DNA from: Gammaproteobacteria bacterium
GTDB taxonomy: Bacteria; Pseudomonadota; Gammaproteobacteria; Pseudomonadales; Pseudomonadaceae
Assembly: GCA_012513235.1 (NCBI GenBank)
Contig: JAAZCO010000275.1
Coordinates: 1 to 17,703, forward strand
Direction of reading: 5' to 3'
Length of the DNA: 17,703 nt
The position numbers were made by a program, and so were the translations under genes. The notes under the pieces are model-generated. The model had not been told where the DNA came from. It saw nothing but the letters and a program-made list of their open reading frames with translations, and searched no databases. Of this stretch, positions 7,869 through 15,808 are shown in pieces. Numbering within the stretch: position 1 is the stretch's first letter; each line of letters starts with the position of its first letter.

Positions 7869-8702
7869 ATGACCAGTAAACAGACACAGCCAGTTCAAGT
7901 AATTGCCGTAACCGGTGGTAAGGGTGGGGTGGGTAAAACCAACGTGTCAGTCAATTTATCCATTGCTTTGGCTGCCTTAGGTCGCAAAGTGGTGTTGCTC
8001 GACGCTGACTTTGGTCTGGCGAACGTTGACGTGTTGTTGGGTCTGCAGCCTACGCATACCTTGGCTGATGTGATGGACGGCAAGTGTGATTTGCGTGATG
8101 TGCTGCTGGCAGGCCCAGGTGGTATTAAAATTGTACCGGCATCATCAGGCACCCAAAGTATGGTTGAAATGACGCCTATGCAGCATGCTGGATTAATCCA
8201 AGCATTTAGCGAGTTGGGTGACAATATTGATGTGCTAGTGATTGATACCGCTGCAGGTATTGGTGATTCGGTCACCAGTTTTGTGCAGGCGGCGCAAGAA
8301 GTGATTATGGTGGTGTGTGACGAGCCTACGTCAATCACCGATGCCTATGCCTTGCTCAAACTACTCAATCGCAATCACGGCATGACGCGTTTTCGCGTGT
8401 TGGCCAATATGGCACACAGCCCGCAAGAAGGCCGTAATTTATTTAATAAGTTGGTTAAAGTCACCGAGCGCTTCTTAGATGACGTCACCCTGCAATATTT
8501 AGGGGCAGTGCCGTACGATGAAATGGTACGTAAAGCAGTACAGAAGCAGCGTGCAGTGTATGATGCCTTCCCGCGCGCTAAGTGTTCTTTAGCGTTTAAA
8601 GCCATGGCGCAACAGATTGACAGTTGGCCGTTGGCGCGAACTCCGCGTGGGCATCTAGAGTTTTTTGTGGAGCGGTTAGTTAACCACACTGGAACGGAAT
8701 AA
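7869..8702 (+). CDS. fleN: Flagellar number regulator FleN (FlhG), MinD-like ATPase
   Basis: FleN is a MinD/ParA-family ATPase that limits flagella to one per pole by binding and restraining the master activator FleQ and by acting on FlhF. It has the deviant Walker A motif GGKGGVGKTN near the N-terminus, the switch/Walker A' segment LLDADFGLANVDVLLGL, and Walker B VLVIDTAAGIGDSV. The C-terminal part (FRVLANMAHSPQEGRNLF, GHLEFFVERLV) closely follows Pseudomonas FleN. I chose ATG 7869 (277 aa) because it reproduces the short N-terminus of Pseudomonas FleN; a GTG at 7848 would add seven residues. Neither start has an ideal ribosome site (AAGG at 7854-7857 is 11 bases before the ATG). fliA begins five bases after the stop. 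Confidence 0.94.
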   Translation: MTSKQTQPVQVIAVTGGKGGVGKTNVSVNLSIALAALGRKVVLLDADFGLANVDVLLGLQPTHTLADVMDGKCDLRDVLLAGPGGIKIVPASSGTQSMVEMTPMQHAGLIQAFSELGDNIDVLVIDTAAGIGDSVTSFVQAAQEVIMVVCDEPTSITDAYALLKLLNRNHGMTRFRVLANMAHSPQEGRNLFNKLVKVTERFLDDVTLQYLGAVPYDEMVRKAVQKQRAVYDAFPRAKCSLAFKAMAQQIDSWPLARTPRGHLEFFVERLVNHTGTE

Positions 8703-8707
8703 AATGG

Positions 8708-9439
8708 ATGACAAAAGCTAAAGGTTTGCAGATGTACAGCAAAGCACAGGCAGTTGATCAGCAGGCCAGTTTGGTTGAGCAACATGCTGCGCTAGTCAAG
8801 CGCATTGCTTATCATATGCTCGGGCGTTTGCCGGCAAGTGTGCAGGTGGATGACTTAATCCAAGCAGGCATGATTGGTTTGCTGGAGGCCGCGAAGAAAT
8901 TTGATGCCAGTAAGGGTGCCAGTTTTGAAACCTTTGTGGGTATTCGTATACGTGGCGCGATGCTGGATGAATTGCGCAAAGGGGATTGGACTCCGCGCTC
9001 GGTGCATCGTAATACGCGTATGGTCTCAGATGCGGTGCGCACCATTGAGGCGCGTACCGGGCAAGATGCTAAAGATTTAGAGGTTGCGGCCGAATTAAAT
9101 CTTAGCCCTGATGAATATTATTCTATTTTAAGTGATACCCAAGGCAGTCGTTTATTCAGCTTTGATGATTTGCTGGATGAAGGTGATCAGTTTAATACGC
9201 ACAGTACCCAGCATGAGCCGGGACGCGATGTTGAGCAGGTGCATTTTAAACAAGCATTGGCTGATGCCATTGCAGGGTTACCAGAGCGTGAGCGCTTAGT
9301 GCTGTCGCTGTATTATGATGAAGAACTGAATTTAAAAGAAATTGGCGAAGTGCTGGGTGTCAGTGAGTCAAGGGTCAGTCAGATCCACAGTCAATGTGCG
9401 GCTCGCTTACGAGCGCGTTTGGCGCACTGGCGCGAGTAA
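8708..9439 (+). CDS. fliA: Flagellar sigma factor FliA (sigma-28)
   Basis: FliA directs RNA polymerase to late flagellar and chemotaxis promoters after the anti-sigma factor FlgM is exported. The 243 residues carry a sigma region 2 block (about 24-100: DDLIQAGMIGLLEAAKKFD, GIRIRGAMLDELRKGDW, PRSVHRNTR), a region 3 segment, and a C-terminal region 4 helix-turn-helix (LNLKEIGEVLGVSESRVSQI, about 200-220). Length is typical. ATG 8708 follows GGAACGGAA and gives MTKAKGLQMYSKAQA, which aligns with Pseudomonas FliA; ATG 8732 has a better AAAGG seven bases upstream and would drop eight residues. It is the last gene of the flhA-flhF-fleN-fliA group; 82-94 bp then separate it from cheY. Confidence 0.96.
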   Translation: MTKAKGLQMYSKAQAVDQQASLVEQHAALVKRIAYHMLGRLPASVQVDDLIQAGMIGLLEAAKKFDASKGASFETFVGIRIRGAMLDELRKGDWTPRSVHRNTRMVSDAVRTIEARTGQDAKDLEVAAELNLSPDEYYSILSDTQGSRLFSFDDLLDEGDQFNTHSTQHEPGRDVEQVHFKQALADAIAGLPERERLVLSLYYDEELNLKEIGEVLGVSESRVSQIHSQCAARLRARLAHWRE

Positions 9440-9474
9440 ACACTGCGCTATCTATATTTAATGATATAAGCATG

Positions 9475-9497
9475 CGGTCTTGATACGGCAAAGACCG
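9475..9497 (+). other. Small stem-loop between fliA and cheY
   Basis: CGGTCTT (9475-9481) and AAGACCG (9491-9497) form a perfect 7-bp inverted repeat around a nine-base loop. No T-run follows (GCTTAAAATAG), so it is a poor intrinsic terminator. It may be a weak attenuator or an RNA-stability element between the flhA-fliA genes and the che-mot genes, or chance. It ends 24 bases before the preferred cheY start. Confidence 0.35.
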
Positions 9498-9521
9498 GCT
9501 TAAAATAGTTTGGAGGTTGGC

Positions 9522-9908
9522 TTGGATAAAAATATGAAAATCCTCATCGTTGATGACTTTTCAACGATGCGACGGATCATCAAGAACCTCTTACGTGACC
9601 TTGGTTTCACCAATACCGCGGAAGCCGATGATGGCGCAACTGCATTGCCCATGCTGAAAAATGGCAATTTTGATTTTCTAGTCACTGACTGGAATATGCC
9701 CATTATGAGTGGTTTGGACTTGTTGCGTGAAGTACGTGCAGATGAAAACCTCAAGCACTTACCGGTGTTGATGGTGACGGCTGAAGCTAAGCGTGACCAG
9801 ATCATTGCTGCAGCGCAAGCGGGCGTCAATGGCTATGTGGTAAAACCATTCACTGCACAAGCCTTGAAAGATAAAATTGAAAAAATCTTTGTGCGTGTTA
9901 ACGGTTGA
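9522..9908 (+). CDS. cheY: Chemotaxis response regulator CheY
   Basis: CheY is a single-domain receiver. When phosphorylated by CheA it binds the flagellar switch and changes rotation. Acidic pocket Asp11-Asp12 (LIVDD), phospho-acceptor Asp56 (VTDWNMP), switch Thr86 (LMVTAEAK), Tyr105 and Lys108 (VNGYVVKPF) are all present. The start is chosen as TTG 9522: GGAGG at 9512-9516 lies five bases upstream, and the resulting 128-residue MDKNMKILIVDD lines up with E. coli CheY. ATG 9534 is too far from that ribosome site (17 bases) but would give the 124-residue Pseudomonas-style form. A TTG at 9510 cannot be right because the ribosome site would be inside the gene. It leads the chemotaxis genes, 19 bp before cheZ. 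Confidence 0.95.
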   Translation: MDKNMKILIVDDFSTMRRIIKNLLRDLGFTNTAEADDGATALPMLKNGNFDFLVTDWNMPIMSGLDLLREVRADENLKHLPVLMVTAEAKRDQIIAAAQAGVNGYVVKPFTAQALKDKIEKIFVRVNG

Positions 9909-9927
9909 GTTTAGGCGGTGAGAAACT

Positions 9928-10716
9928 ATGGGACAGGATAAAAGCAGTGAAGATGATTTTGCGTCTGCAGTTGCTTTGCATGCTCCTCAGCTTCAGCACA
10001 GTCTTGAGCAGGGTGATTTAGCAGCAGCTGAGCAGATTATTGCGCAAATCAGTCAGGTTCGAGAAAGTGCCTTGTACCGAGAGGTGGGACGCCTAACACG
10101 TGAATTGCACACGGCTATTATTGATTTTGATATTGATCCACGTAATCCACATGCTAAAGAGATGTCACAAATCACCGATGCATCTGAGCGTCTACAGTAT
10201 GTTGTGACTATGACCGACGATGCAGCGAATAGCGCGTTGGATTTGGTTGAAAAAAGTGCGCCACTGGTGACCTATATCAGCTACGAAGCACAAAGCTTGA
10301 TTGCTGATTGGCAGCGTTTTATGCGTCGTGAAATGAAAGCCGATGAGTTTCGAGTGTTGGCCAAGCGGATTGAAGCGTTTTTATCACGCAGCTTGCATGA
10401 CAGTGATCAGCTCTCGACTAATTTAAATGAAATTATGATGGCGCAAGGCTTTCAAGATTTAACCGGACAAGTAATTAAACGTGTCATGACCTTGATTGCT
10501 GATATTGAAGCCAATTTGGTCAAGTTGTGTGTGATGGCCGGGCAAGTCGATCGAGTGGCTGGTATTGAGCATTCCACAGAAGATTTACGTAAAAAAGACA
10601 GTACAGAAAAATACAGCACTGCGGGTGAAGGTCCGCAGATGCATACCGATACACGAGATGACGTCGTCACAGATCAAGTTGATGTGGATGACTTGCTCTC
10701 CAGTTTAGGGTTTTAA
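9928..10716 (+). CDS. cheZ: CheY-phosphate phosphatase CheZ
   Basis: CheZ ends the chemotaxis signal by dephosphorylating CheY-P. The 262-residue protein is largely helical, consistent with the long four-helix-bundle dimer. The catalytic segment is MMAQGFQDLTGQVIKRV at 170-186, with Asp177 and Gln181 in the positions of E. coli Asp143 and the catalytic Gln147. A polar, low-complexity tether (about 215-250) leads to the C-terminal CheY-binding peptide QVDVDDLLSSLGF, almost identical to the E. coli tail. The protein is longer than E. coli CheZ because of N-terminal and tether extensions, as in Pseudomonas. The ATG follows GGTGAG. It sits 19 bp after cheY and 11 bp before cheA. Confidence 0.95.
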   Translation: MGQDKSSEDDFASAVALHAPQLQHSLEQGDLAAAEQIIAQISQVRESALYREVGRLTRELHTAIIDFDIDPRNPHAKEMSQITDASERLQYVVTMTDDAANSALDLVEKSAPLVTYISYEAQSLIADWQRFMRREMKADEFRVLAKRIEAFLSRSLHDSDQLSTNLNEIMMAQGFQDLTGQVIKRVMTLIADIEANLVKLCVMAGQVDRVAGIEHSTEDLRKKDSTEKYSTAGEGPQMHTDTRDDVVTDQVDVDDLLSSLGF

Positions 10717-10727
10717 GAGGAGCACAC

Positions 10728-12938
10728 ATGGGCTTTGATGCAGATGAAGAGATCCTCCAAGACTTTTTAGTGGAGGCAGGTGAGATTCTAGAATTGCTAT
10801 CTGAACAGCTCGTTGAGCTTGAAGGTAGCCCTGATGATATGAATCTGCTCAATGCTATTTTTCGTGGCTTCCATACCGTTAAAGGCGGTGCAGGCTTCTT
10901 GCAGCTGCATGAATTGGTTGCTTGCTGCCATATTGCGGAAAACGTCTTTGATATTTTACGTAAAGGCGAGCGCCGTGTGACACCCGAGCTGATGGATGTG
11001 GTGCTACAAGCCTTAGACAGCATCAATGAAATGTTTCAAGAGGTGCGCGAGGGTGCGCCCTTGACGCCTGCCACTGATGAGTTGCTTGCAGCGCTGACGC
11101 AACTGGCTCAACCGGCCAGTGCCGAGAAAGATATCAGCGCAGAGTATGCACTTGATGAGCCTGCGCCCGTTGACGATGCTGCCGATCTTGAATTTGATCA
11201 GTTATTGGATGCTATTGCGCCAACGCCAGACAGCTCGGTTGCTGCTGAGTCAACAGGTAGCGATATCATTACCGATGATGAGTTTGAGGCTCTGTTGGAT
11301 CAGTTGCATGGTTCAGGTCATAGTCCATCTGGCCAAGTAGACATGCCACTCGAAGCCAATCACAGTGCAACCAGTACAGGCGATGATCAGATCACTGATG
11401 ATGAGTTTGAAGCCTTGCTGGATCAGCTGCACGGTGAGGGTAAGTTTAATCTTGATAGCGGTGCTGAGGAGCATGAGACGTCCGTTGCCGAGAGCAATCA
11501 GCAACCGGCGGCGGGCTCGGTTGATCCGACAGTGATCAGTGATGATGAGTTTGAGTCTTTGCTTGATGAGTTGCATGGCAAGGGCAAGTTTCAAGCCTCA
11601 GTGGCTGATGTGAGCGCGTCGCCAGCCGATGCCGTCGCAGCGGTGGAGTCAAATCAAGTAGCCGCCGCGCCCAAGCCTGCCGCTGCGGCTAAAGCTAAGT
11701 CAGCAGCTGAACCTGAGTCTAAATACACCGGCCCTGAGCGTCGCAGCACTGCGCGTGCTCCTGCGCCTGAAGTGGAAACCACGGTGCGTGTGGATACCGC
11801 ACGTCTTGACGATATTATGAATATGGTCGGCGAATTGGTGTTGGTACGTAACCGCTTGGTGCGCTTGGGTGCCGACAGTGCTAATGAAACTATGTCTAAA
11901 GTGGTCGCCAATCTCGATGTGGTGACCGGTGATTTGCAAGCTGCGGTGATGAAAACCCGCATGCAACCGATTAAGAAAGTATTTGGCCGCTTCCCGCGCT
12001 TAGTGCGTGATATGGCGCGCAGCCTGAAAAAACAAATTCGCTTGGAGTTGGTGGGTGAAGACACCGATTTAGATAAAAACCTAGTCGAGGCGCTGGCTGA
12101 TCCATTAGTGCACTTGGTGCGTAACTCAGTGGACCATGGTATTGAGTCGCCAGACGAGCGTATCGCCGCCGGTAAAGCAGCGGAAGGCTGTGTGGTGTTA
12201 GCCGCCAGCCAAGAAGGTGATCATATTCAGTTGACCATCACTGATGATGGCAAGGGTATGAATGCTGATGTGTTACGCAATAAAGCCATTGAAAAAGGTA
12301 TGTTGGAAAAAGAGGCCGCTGAACGCTTAACTGATCTTGAGTGTTATAACTTGATTTTTGCGGCAGGCTTCTCAACCAAAACTGAAGTGTCGGATGTATC
12401 GGGTCGTGGTGTGGGTATGGATGTGGTGAAAACCAAAATCGCCCAGCTCAACGGTACCGTCAACGTGTTCTCGACACCTGGTCAAGGCTCGCAAGTGGTG
12501 ATTAAAGTCCCGCTGACCTTAGCCATTATGCCGACTTTAATGGTGATGCTAGCCAATCAAGCCTTTGCGTTTCCGTTGGTGAATGTGAATGAGATTTTCC
12601 ACTTAGACTTGTCGCGTACCAATATAGTCGATGGTCAGGAAGTGATTATTGTGCGCGATAAAGCCTTGCCGCTGTTTTATTTAAAACGCTGGCTACTGCC
12701 GAATGCGCCGCACGATCAGCAAGAGCAAGGCCATGTGGTGATCTTAACCGTAGGTAATGAGCGCATTGGTTGTGTGGTCGATCAGCTGATTGGTCAAGAA
12801 GAAGTGGTAATTAAGCCTTTAGGTAAAATGCTCCATGGCACACCGGGGATGTCGGGCGCTACGATTACCGGTGATGGCCGTATTGCTTTAATTTTAGATA
12901 TTCCAGGCTTGCTTAAAAATTATGGACAGCGCTACTGA
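10728..12938 (+). CDS. cheA: Chemotaxis histidine kinase CheA
   Basis: CheA autophosphorylates in response to receptor arrays and passes phosphate to CheY and CheB. Of its 736 residues, P1 (1 to about 115) has the phospho-acceptor His49 in FRGFHTVKGGAGFL. The dimerisation domain P3 starts at about 350 (TVRVDTARLDDIMNMVGELVL, N-terminal part). The ATPase domain P4 shows N-box HLVRNSVDHGIE (462-473), DDGKGM (506-511) and GRGVGMDVV (559-567). The CheW-like P5 runs from about 595 to the end. No recognisable P2 domain is present: residues 116-345 are acidic and Ala/Pro-rich, with three copies of a 15-residue motif (181, 222, 270) and a degenerate one at 152. In Vibrio this linker region holds the ParP-binding segment. 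The ATG follows GAGGAG. Confidence 0.96.
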   Translation: MGFDADEEILQDFLVEAGEILELLSEQLVELEGSPDDMNLLNAIFRGFHTVKGGAGFLQLHELVACCHIAENVFDILRKGERRVTPELMDVVLQALDSINEMFQEVREGAPLTPATDELLAALTQLAQPASAEKDISAEYALDEPAPVDDAADLEFDQLLDAIAPTPDSSVAAESTGSDIITDDEFEALLDQLHGSGHSPSGQVDMPLEANHSATSTGDDQITDDEFEALLDQLHGEGKFNLDSGAEEHETSVAESNQQPAAGSVDPTVISDDEFESLLDELHGKGKFQASVADVSASPADAVAAVESNQVAAAPKPAAAAKAKSAAEPESKYTGPERRSTARAPAPEVETTVRVDTARLDDIMNMVGELVLVRNRLVRLGADSANETMSKVVANLDVVTGDLQAAVMKTRMQPIKKVFGRFPRLVRDMARSLKKQIRLELVGEDTDLDKNLVEALADPLVHLVRNSVDHGIESPDERIAAGKAAEGCVVLAASQEGDHIQLTITDDGKGMNADVLRNKAIEKGMLEKEAAERLTDLECYNLIFAAGFSTKTEVSDVSGRGVGMDVVKTKIAQLNGTVNVFSTPGQGSQVVIKVPLTLAIMPTLMVMLANQAFAFPLVNVNEIFHLDLSRTNIVDGQEVIIVRDKALPLFYLKRWLLPNAPHDQQEQGHVVILTVGNERIGCVVDQLIGQEEVVIKPLGKMLHGTPGMSGATITGDGRIALILDIPGLLKNYGQRY
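11268..11579 (+). repeat. Three 15-residue motif repeats inside the cheA linker
   Basis: Codons at 11268-11312, 11391-11435 and 11535-11579 each encode (I)(T/S)DDEFE(A/S)LLD(Q/E)LHG. Copies 1 and 2 are identical at protein level (ITDDEFEALLDQLHG) but differ at several third codon positions; copy 3 has conservative changes. The spacers (26 and 33 residues) are not alike. A weaker fourth copy, ADLEFDQLLDAI, begins at residue 152. Synonymous drift with a constant protein motif points to selection on the peptide rather than a recent DNA duplication. Confidence 0.9.
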
Positions 12939-12975
12939 GTCTGAATAAGGCTAGAGTGTTGCTTTTGGAGTAAGT

Positions 12976-14178
12976 ATGACAGTCAAGGTTTTAGTGGTTG
13001 ATGATTCAGGCTTTTTTAGACGCAGATTGACCGAAATACTCTCCTCAGATGGCAATATTGAGGTGGTGGGTACCGCGGCTAATGGGCAAGAAGCTATTGA
13101 GCAAACGCTAGCCTTACGTCCTGATGTGATCACCATGGACTATGAAATGCCGGTGATGGATGGGATTACTGCGGTCAAGCAGATTATGCAGCGCAGCCCA
13201 ACACCGGTATTGATGTTTTCTTCGCTGACCCATGAGGGTGCGCGGGTGACCTTGGATGCCTTGGATGCTGGTGCTTTAGATTATCTGCCAAAAAATTTCG
13301 AAGATATTTCACGCAATCCGCAAAAAGTACGACAGATGCTGTGCGATAAAGTGCATCTGTTGGCTAAAAGTAACCGCCGCGTTCTGGCGCGTTCGAGCGT
13401 TTTAGCCAGTGCGGCAGCTTTAGCTAAAGCATCAGTTGCAACGCCAGCACCGGCAGCTCGAGCCATCGCACGTCCTCGTACAACATTGAGTAGTACGCCA
13501 AGCGTTGCACCAACGCCGACTGTAGCGCGGACCACTCGCACTGCTCCTATTGCGCGACCGCTGTTGCAGAGCAGCGCCGATACTGTTTTAGCCTCGACGG
13601 TCAGTCCGCCGCGTAAAGCCTATCGACTTGTGGCCATTGGTACCTCAACTGGCGGTCCTGTGGCTTTGCAAAAAGTTCTGACTCAATTGCCGGCTGATTT
13701 TCCAGCACCTATTGTGATGATTCAGCATATGCCAGCGACTTTTACTAAGGCCTTTGCTGAGCGTTTAAATAAGCTGTGCAGGATCGAGGTTAAAGAAGCC
13801 GAAGAAGGTGATATGTTGCGCCCTGGTTTAGCCTTACTGGCGCCAGGTGGCAAGCAGATGATGATTGATGCGCGCGGCTTTGTGCGGATTTTACCCGGTG
13901 ATGAGCGCCTGAATTATAAGCCCAGTGTGGATGTGACCTTTGGTTCGGCAGCTCAGATTTTTAACGATAAAGTCTTGGCTGTGGTGCTCACAGGTATGGG
14001 CTCTGATGGTCGTGAAGGCGCGCGCATGCTGAAGCAAGCCGGTAGCCAAGTTTGGGCGCAAGATGAAGCCAGTTGCGTGATTTATGGTATGCCGATGGCC
14101 GTGGTCAAAGCCGGTTTAGCGGATTTTGTTTACAGCTTAGATAACGTCAGTGGATTCTTAATTGAGGCGTGTAGCTGA
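12976..14178 (+). CDS. cheB: Receptor methylesterase/deamidase CheB
   Basis: CheB removes methyl groups from chemoreceptors and deamidates Gln in them, giving adaptation; CheA phosphorylation activates it. The 400 residues comprise a receiver domain (1 to about 125; VLVVDDSGFFRRRL, phospho-Asp55 in ITMDYEMPVMDG), an unusually long Ala/Pro/Thr/Arg linker (about 135-212, versus a short linker in E. coli), and the esterase domain with catalytic triad Ser224 (GTSTGGP), His251 (IQHMPATFT) and Asp344 (TGMGSDGREG). The ATG follows GGAG. It lies 37 bp after cheA, and its stop overlaps the motC start by one base (TGATG), suggesting translational coupling. The linker likely sets the distance between regulator and esterase. 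Confidence 0.96.
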   Translation: MTVKVLVVDDSGFFRRRLTEILSSDGNIEVVGTAANGQEAIEQTLALRPDVITMDYEMPVMDGITAVKQIMQRSPTPVLMFSSLTHEGARVTLDALDAGALDYLPKNFEDISRNPQKVRQMLCDKVHLLAKSNRRVLARSSVLASAAALAKASVATPAPAARAIARPRTTLSSTPSVAPTPTVARTTRTAPIARPLLQSSADTVLASTVSPPRKAYRLVAIGTSTGGPVALQKVLTQLPADFPAPIVMIQHMPATFTKAFAERLNKLCRIEVKEAEEGDMLRPGLALLAPGGKQMMIDARGFVRILPGDERLNYKPSVDVTFGSAAQIFNDKVLAVVLTGMGSDGREGARMLKQAGSQVWAQDEASCVIYGMPMAVVKAGLADFVYSLDNVSGFLIEACS

Positions 14179-14918
14179 TGGATGTGCTGAGCCTAGTGGG
14201 TTTGGTGATGGCTTTTGTGGCCATCATCGGCGGTAATTACCTAGAAGGTGGGCATATTGGTGGCCTGCTGAATGGCCCAGCAGCCTTAATTGTCTTTGGC
14301 GGAACCTTAGGTGCAGCACTGCTACAAACGCCTGTGAGCCATTTTAAGCGCGCCACGCAAATACTCAGTTGGGTGATTTTTCCACCCTACGCCAACTTAC
14401 CCAGTGCCATTAATAATGTGATTGGTTGGAGCATGACTGCGCGTAAGGATGGCTTGCTGGGACTGGAAGCCATTGCTGATGCCGAGTTGGATCCTTATGC
14501 GCAAAAAGGCTTGCAGTTGTTGGTGGACGGTGTCGAAACTGAAGATATTCGCAGCATTATGGAAGTGGATTTATACACCCAAGAAGACCGTGATTTAAAT
14601 GCGGCAAAGTTTTTTGAGTGTATGGGCGGTTATGCACCCACCATCGGTATTATTGGTGCGGTGATGGGCTTGATTCATGTGATGGGTAATCTAGCTGATC
14701 CATCACAGTTGGGCAGTGGGATTGCGGTGGCCTTTGTCGCAACGATTTACGGTATTGGTTCAGCAAACCTGCTGTTTTTACCCATTGCCAGTAAAATTAA
14801 AACGATGGTCATTCGTCAATCACGTTATCGCGAAATGCTGCTTGAAGGGATTTTATCCATTGCTGATGGTGAAAATCCGCGCTCCATTGAATTAAAGCTG
14901 CAAGGCTTTATGGAATAA
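14178..14918 (+). CDS. motC: Flagellar stator protein MotC (MotA family)
   Basis: MotC is the MotA-type half of a stator complex that uses ion flow to turn the flagellum. The 246 residues fit the family: two N-terminal membrane helices (about 1-55, with GGHIGGLLNGPAALIVFGGTLGA), a cytoplasmic loop with the charged pair around Arg89 and Glu97 that contacts FliG, and two C-terminal helices with conserved Pro154 (GGYAPTIGIIGAVMGLIHVMG) and Pro202 (NLLFLPIASKIK), matching E. coli Pro173 and Pro222. ATG overlaps the cheB stop. motD follows after two bases, so the stator pair is probably made in step. In Pseudomonas a second stator set, motAB, lies elsewhere and cannot be assessed here. Confidence 0.94.
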   Translation: MDVLSLVGLVMAFVAIIGGNYLEGGHIGGLLNGPAALIVFGGTLGAALLQTPVSHFKRATQILSWVIFPPYANLPSAINNVIGWSMTARKDGLLGLEAIADAELDPYAQKGLQLLVDGVETEDIRSIMEVDLYTQEDRDLNAAKFFECMGGYAPTIGIIGAVMGLIHVMGNLADPSQLGSGIAVAFVATIYGIGSANLLFLPIASKIKTMVIRQSRYREMLLEGILSIADGENPRSIELKLQGFME

Positions 14919-14920
14919 GC

Positions 14921-15676
14921 ATGGCACGCCGACGCAGACAGGAAGACCCCATCAACCACGAGCGTTGGTTGGTGTCTTATGCTGACTTTATCACCCTGTT
15001 GTTTGCTTTTTTTGTGGTGATGTACTCCATCTCTTCGCTCAATGAAGATAAATATAAAGTGCTGACTGAATCCATAGAAGGGGTGTTTCAGCAGCAAGAT
15101 CGTTCAGTTAAACCCATACCTATAGGTGATGAGCGCCTAAAGGGGCAGGGACAAGAAGGCGATGCGCAAGTGACTGAAACAGGGCAGCCTCCCGATCCAT
15201 TAGCCAGTATTGCTGAGCAGATTCGCGATCAGTTTGATGGGCTATTAGGCGATGGACAGTTGCATGTGCGCGCCAATGAAATGTGGTTAGAGTTGGAGTT
15301 GAGTTCAAGTTTATTGTTTCCCAGTGGCGATGCTCTGCCACATCAAGATGCCTTCGATATTATTGAGAAGATTGCCAAAATTTTAGGCCCCTTTGATAAC
15401 CCGATTCAGGTTGAAGGTTTTACTGATAACTTACCCATACGCACGGCACTCTATCCGACTAACTGGGAGTTATCTGCCGCGCGCGCTGCCAGTATTGTCA
15501 GAATGCTGGCGATGAGTGATGTAGCGCCGCAGCGCTTGGCTGCAGTGGGGTATGGTGAGTTTCAACCCATTGCGGATAATGCTGACAGCGTTGGGCGTGC
15601 GCGTAACCGACGTGTGGTGCTAGTGATTTCACGCAATGTCGACAGCCGCCGCCAAGCTGCTACACCCGCAGAGTAG
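14921..15676 (+). CDS. motD: Flagellar stator protein MotD (MotB family)
   Basis: MotD is the MotB-type partner that carries the ion-binding Asp and anchors the stator to peptidoglycan. The 251 residues open with a basic N-terminus (MARRRRQED), then one membrane helix WLVSYADFITLLFAFFVVMY with the ion-binding Asp22, a plug/linker (about 42-115), and an OmpA/MotB peptidoglycan-binding domain (about 120-240; VEGFTDNLPIRTALYPTNWE, LSAARAASIVRML, GRARNRRVVLVI). The helix residues resemble the H+-type MotB/MotD pattern rather than the Na+-type PomB pattern, which is inference. The ATG lies two bases after motC, with GGAA before it. The next gene is 132 bp away, so the cheY-motD run may end here, though no terminator is visible. 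Confidence 0.94.
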   Translation: MARRRRQEDPINHERWLVSYADFITLLFAFFVVMYSISSLNEDKYKVLTESIEGVFQQQDRSVKPIPIGDERLKGQGQEGDAQVTETGQPPDPLASIAEQIRDQFDGLLGDGQLHVRANEMWLELELSSSLLFPSGDALPHQDAFDIIEKIAKILGPFDNPIQVEGFTDNLPIRTALYPTNWELSAARAASIVRMLAMSDVAPQRLAAVGYGEFQPIADNADSVGRARNRRVVLVISRNVDSRRQAATPAE

Positions 15677-15783
15677 CGCTGCTATCTTCTAGAGCTGGCA
15701 TATAGATTGCTTGCTGTACTAAGAGTTGCGATGAAAACGATGTGATGTCAAGCAATTGGCATGGGATAACAGCCGCTTAATAC

Positions 15784-15797
15784 AGCGCAGTAGCGCT
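15784..15797 (+). other. Five-bp hairpin just before the parC ribosome site
   Basis: AGCGC-AGTA-GCGCT is a perfect inverted repeat with a four-base loop. It ends two bases before the GGGG (15799-15802) that serves the ATG at 15809. It could modulate translation of the ParA-like gene or be chance. The rest of the 132 bp between motD and this gene holds no terminator or promoter I can support. Confidence 0.25.
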
Positions 15798-15808
15798 TGG
15801 GGTATGTC

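Noticed and set aside
11654..12064. Minus-strand open frames antisense to cheA
   Set aside because: Composition is that of an antisense shadow, with no recognisable motif, and they lie wholly within the conserved P3/P4 coding region of cheA.
15751..15773. Sigma-28 or sigma-54 promoter before parC (TCAAG...GGGATAA; TTGGCAT...AGC)
   Set aside because: The sigma-28 element spacing is about seven bases rather than eleven, and the GG/GC pair for sigma-54 is two bases too far apart.
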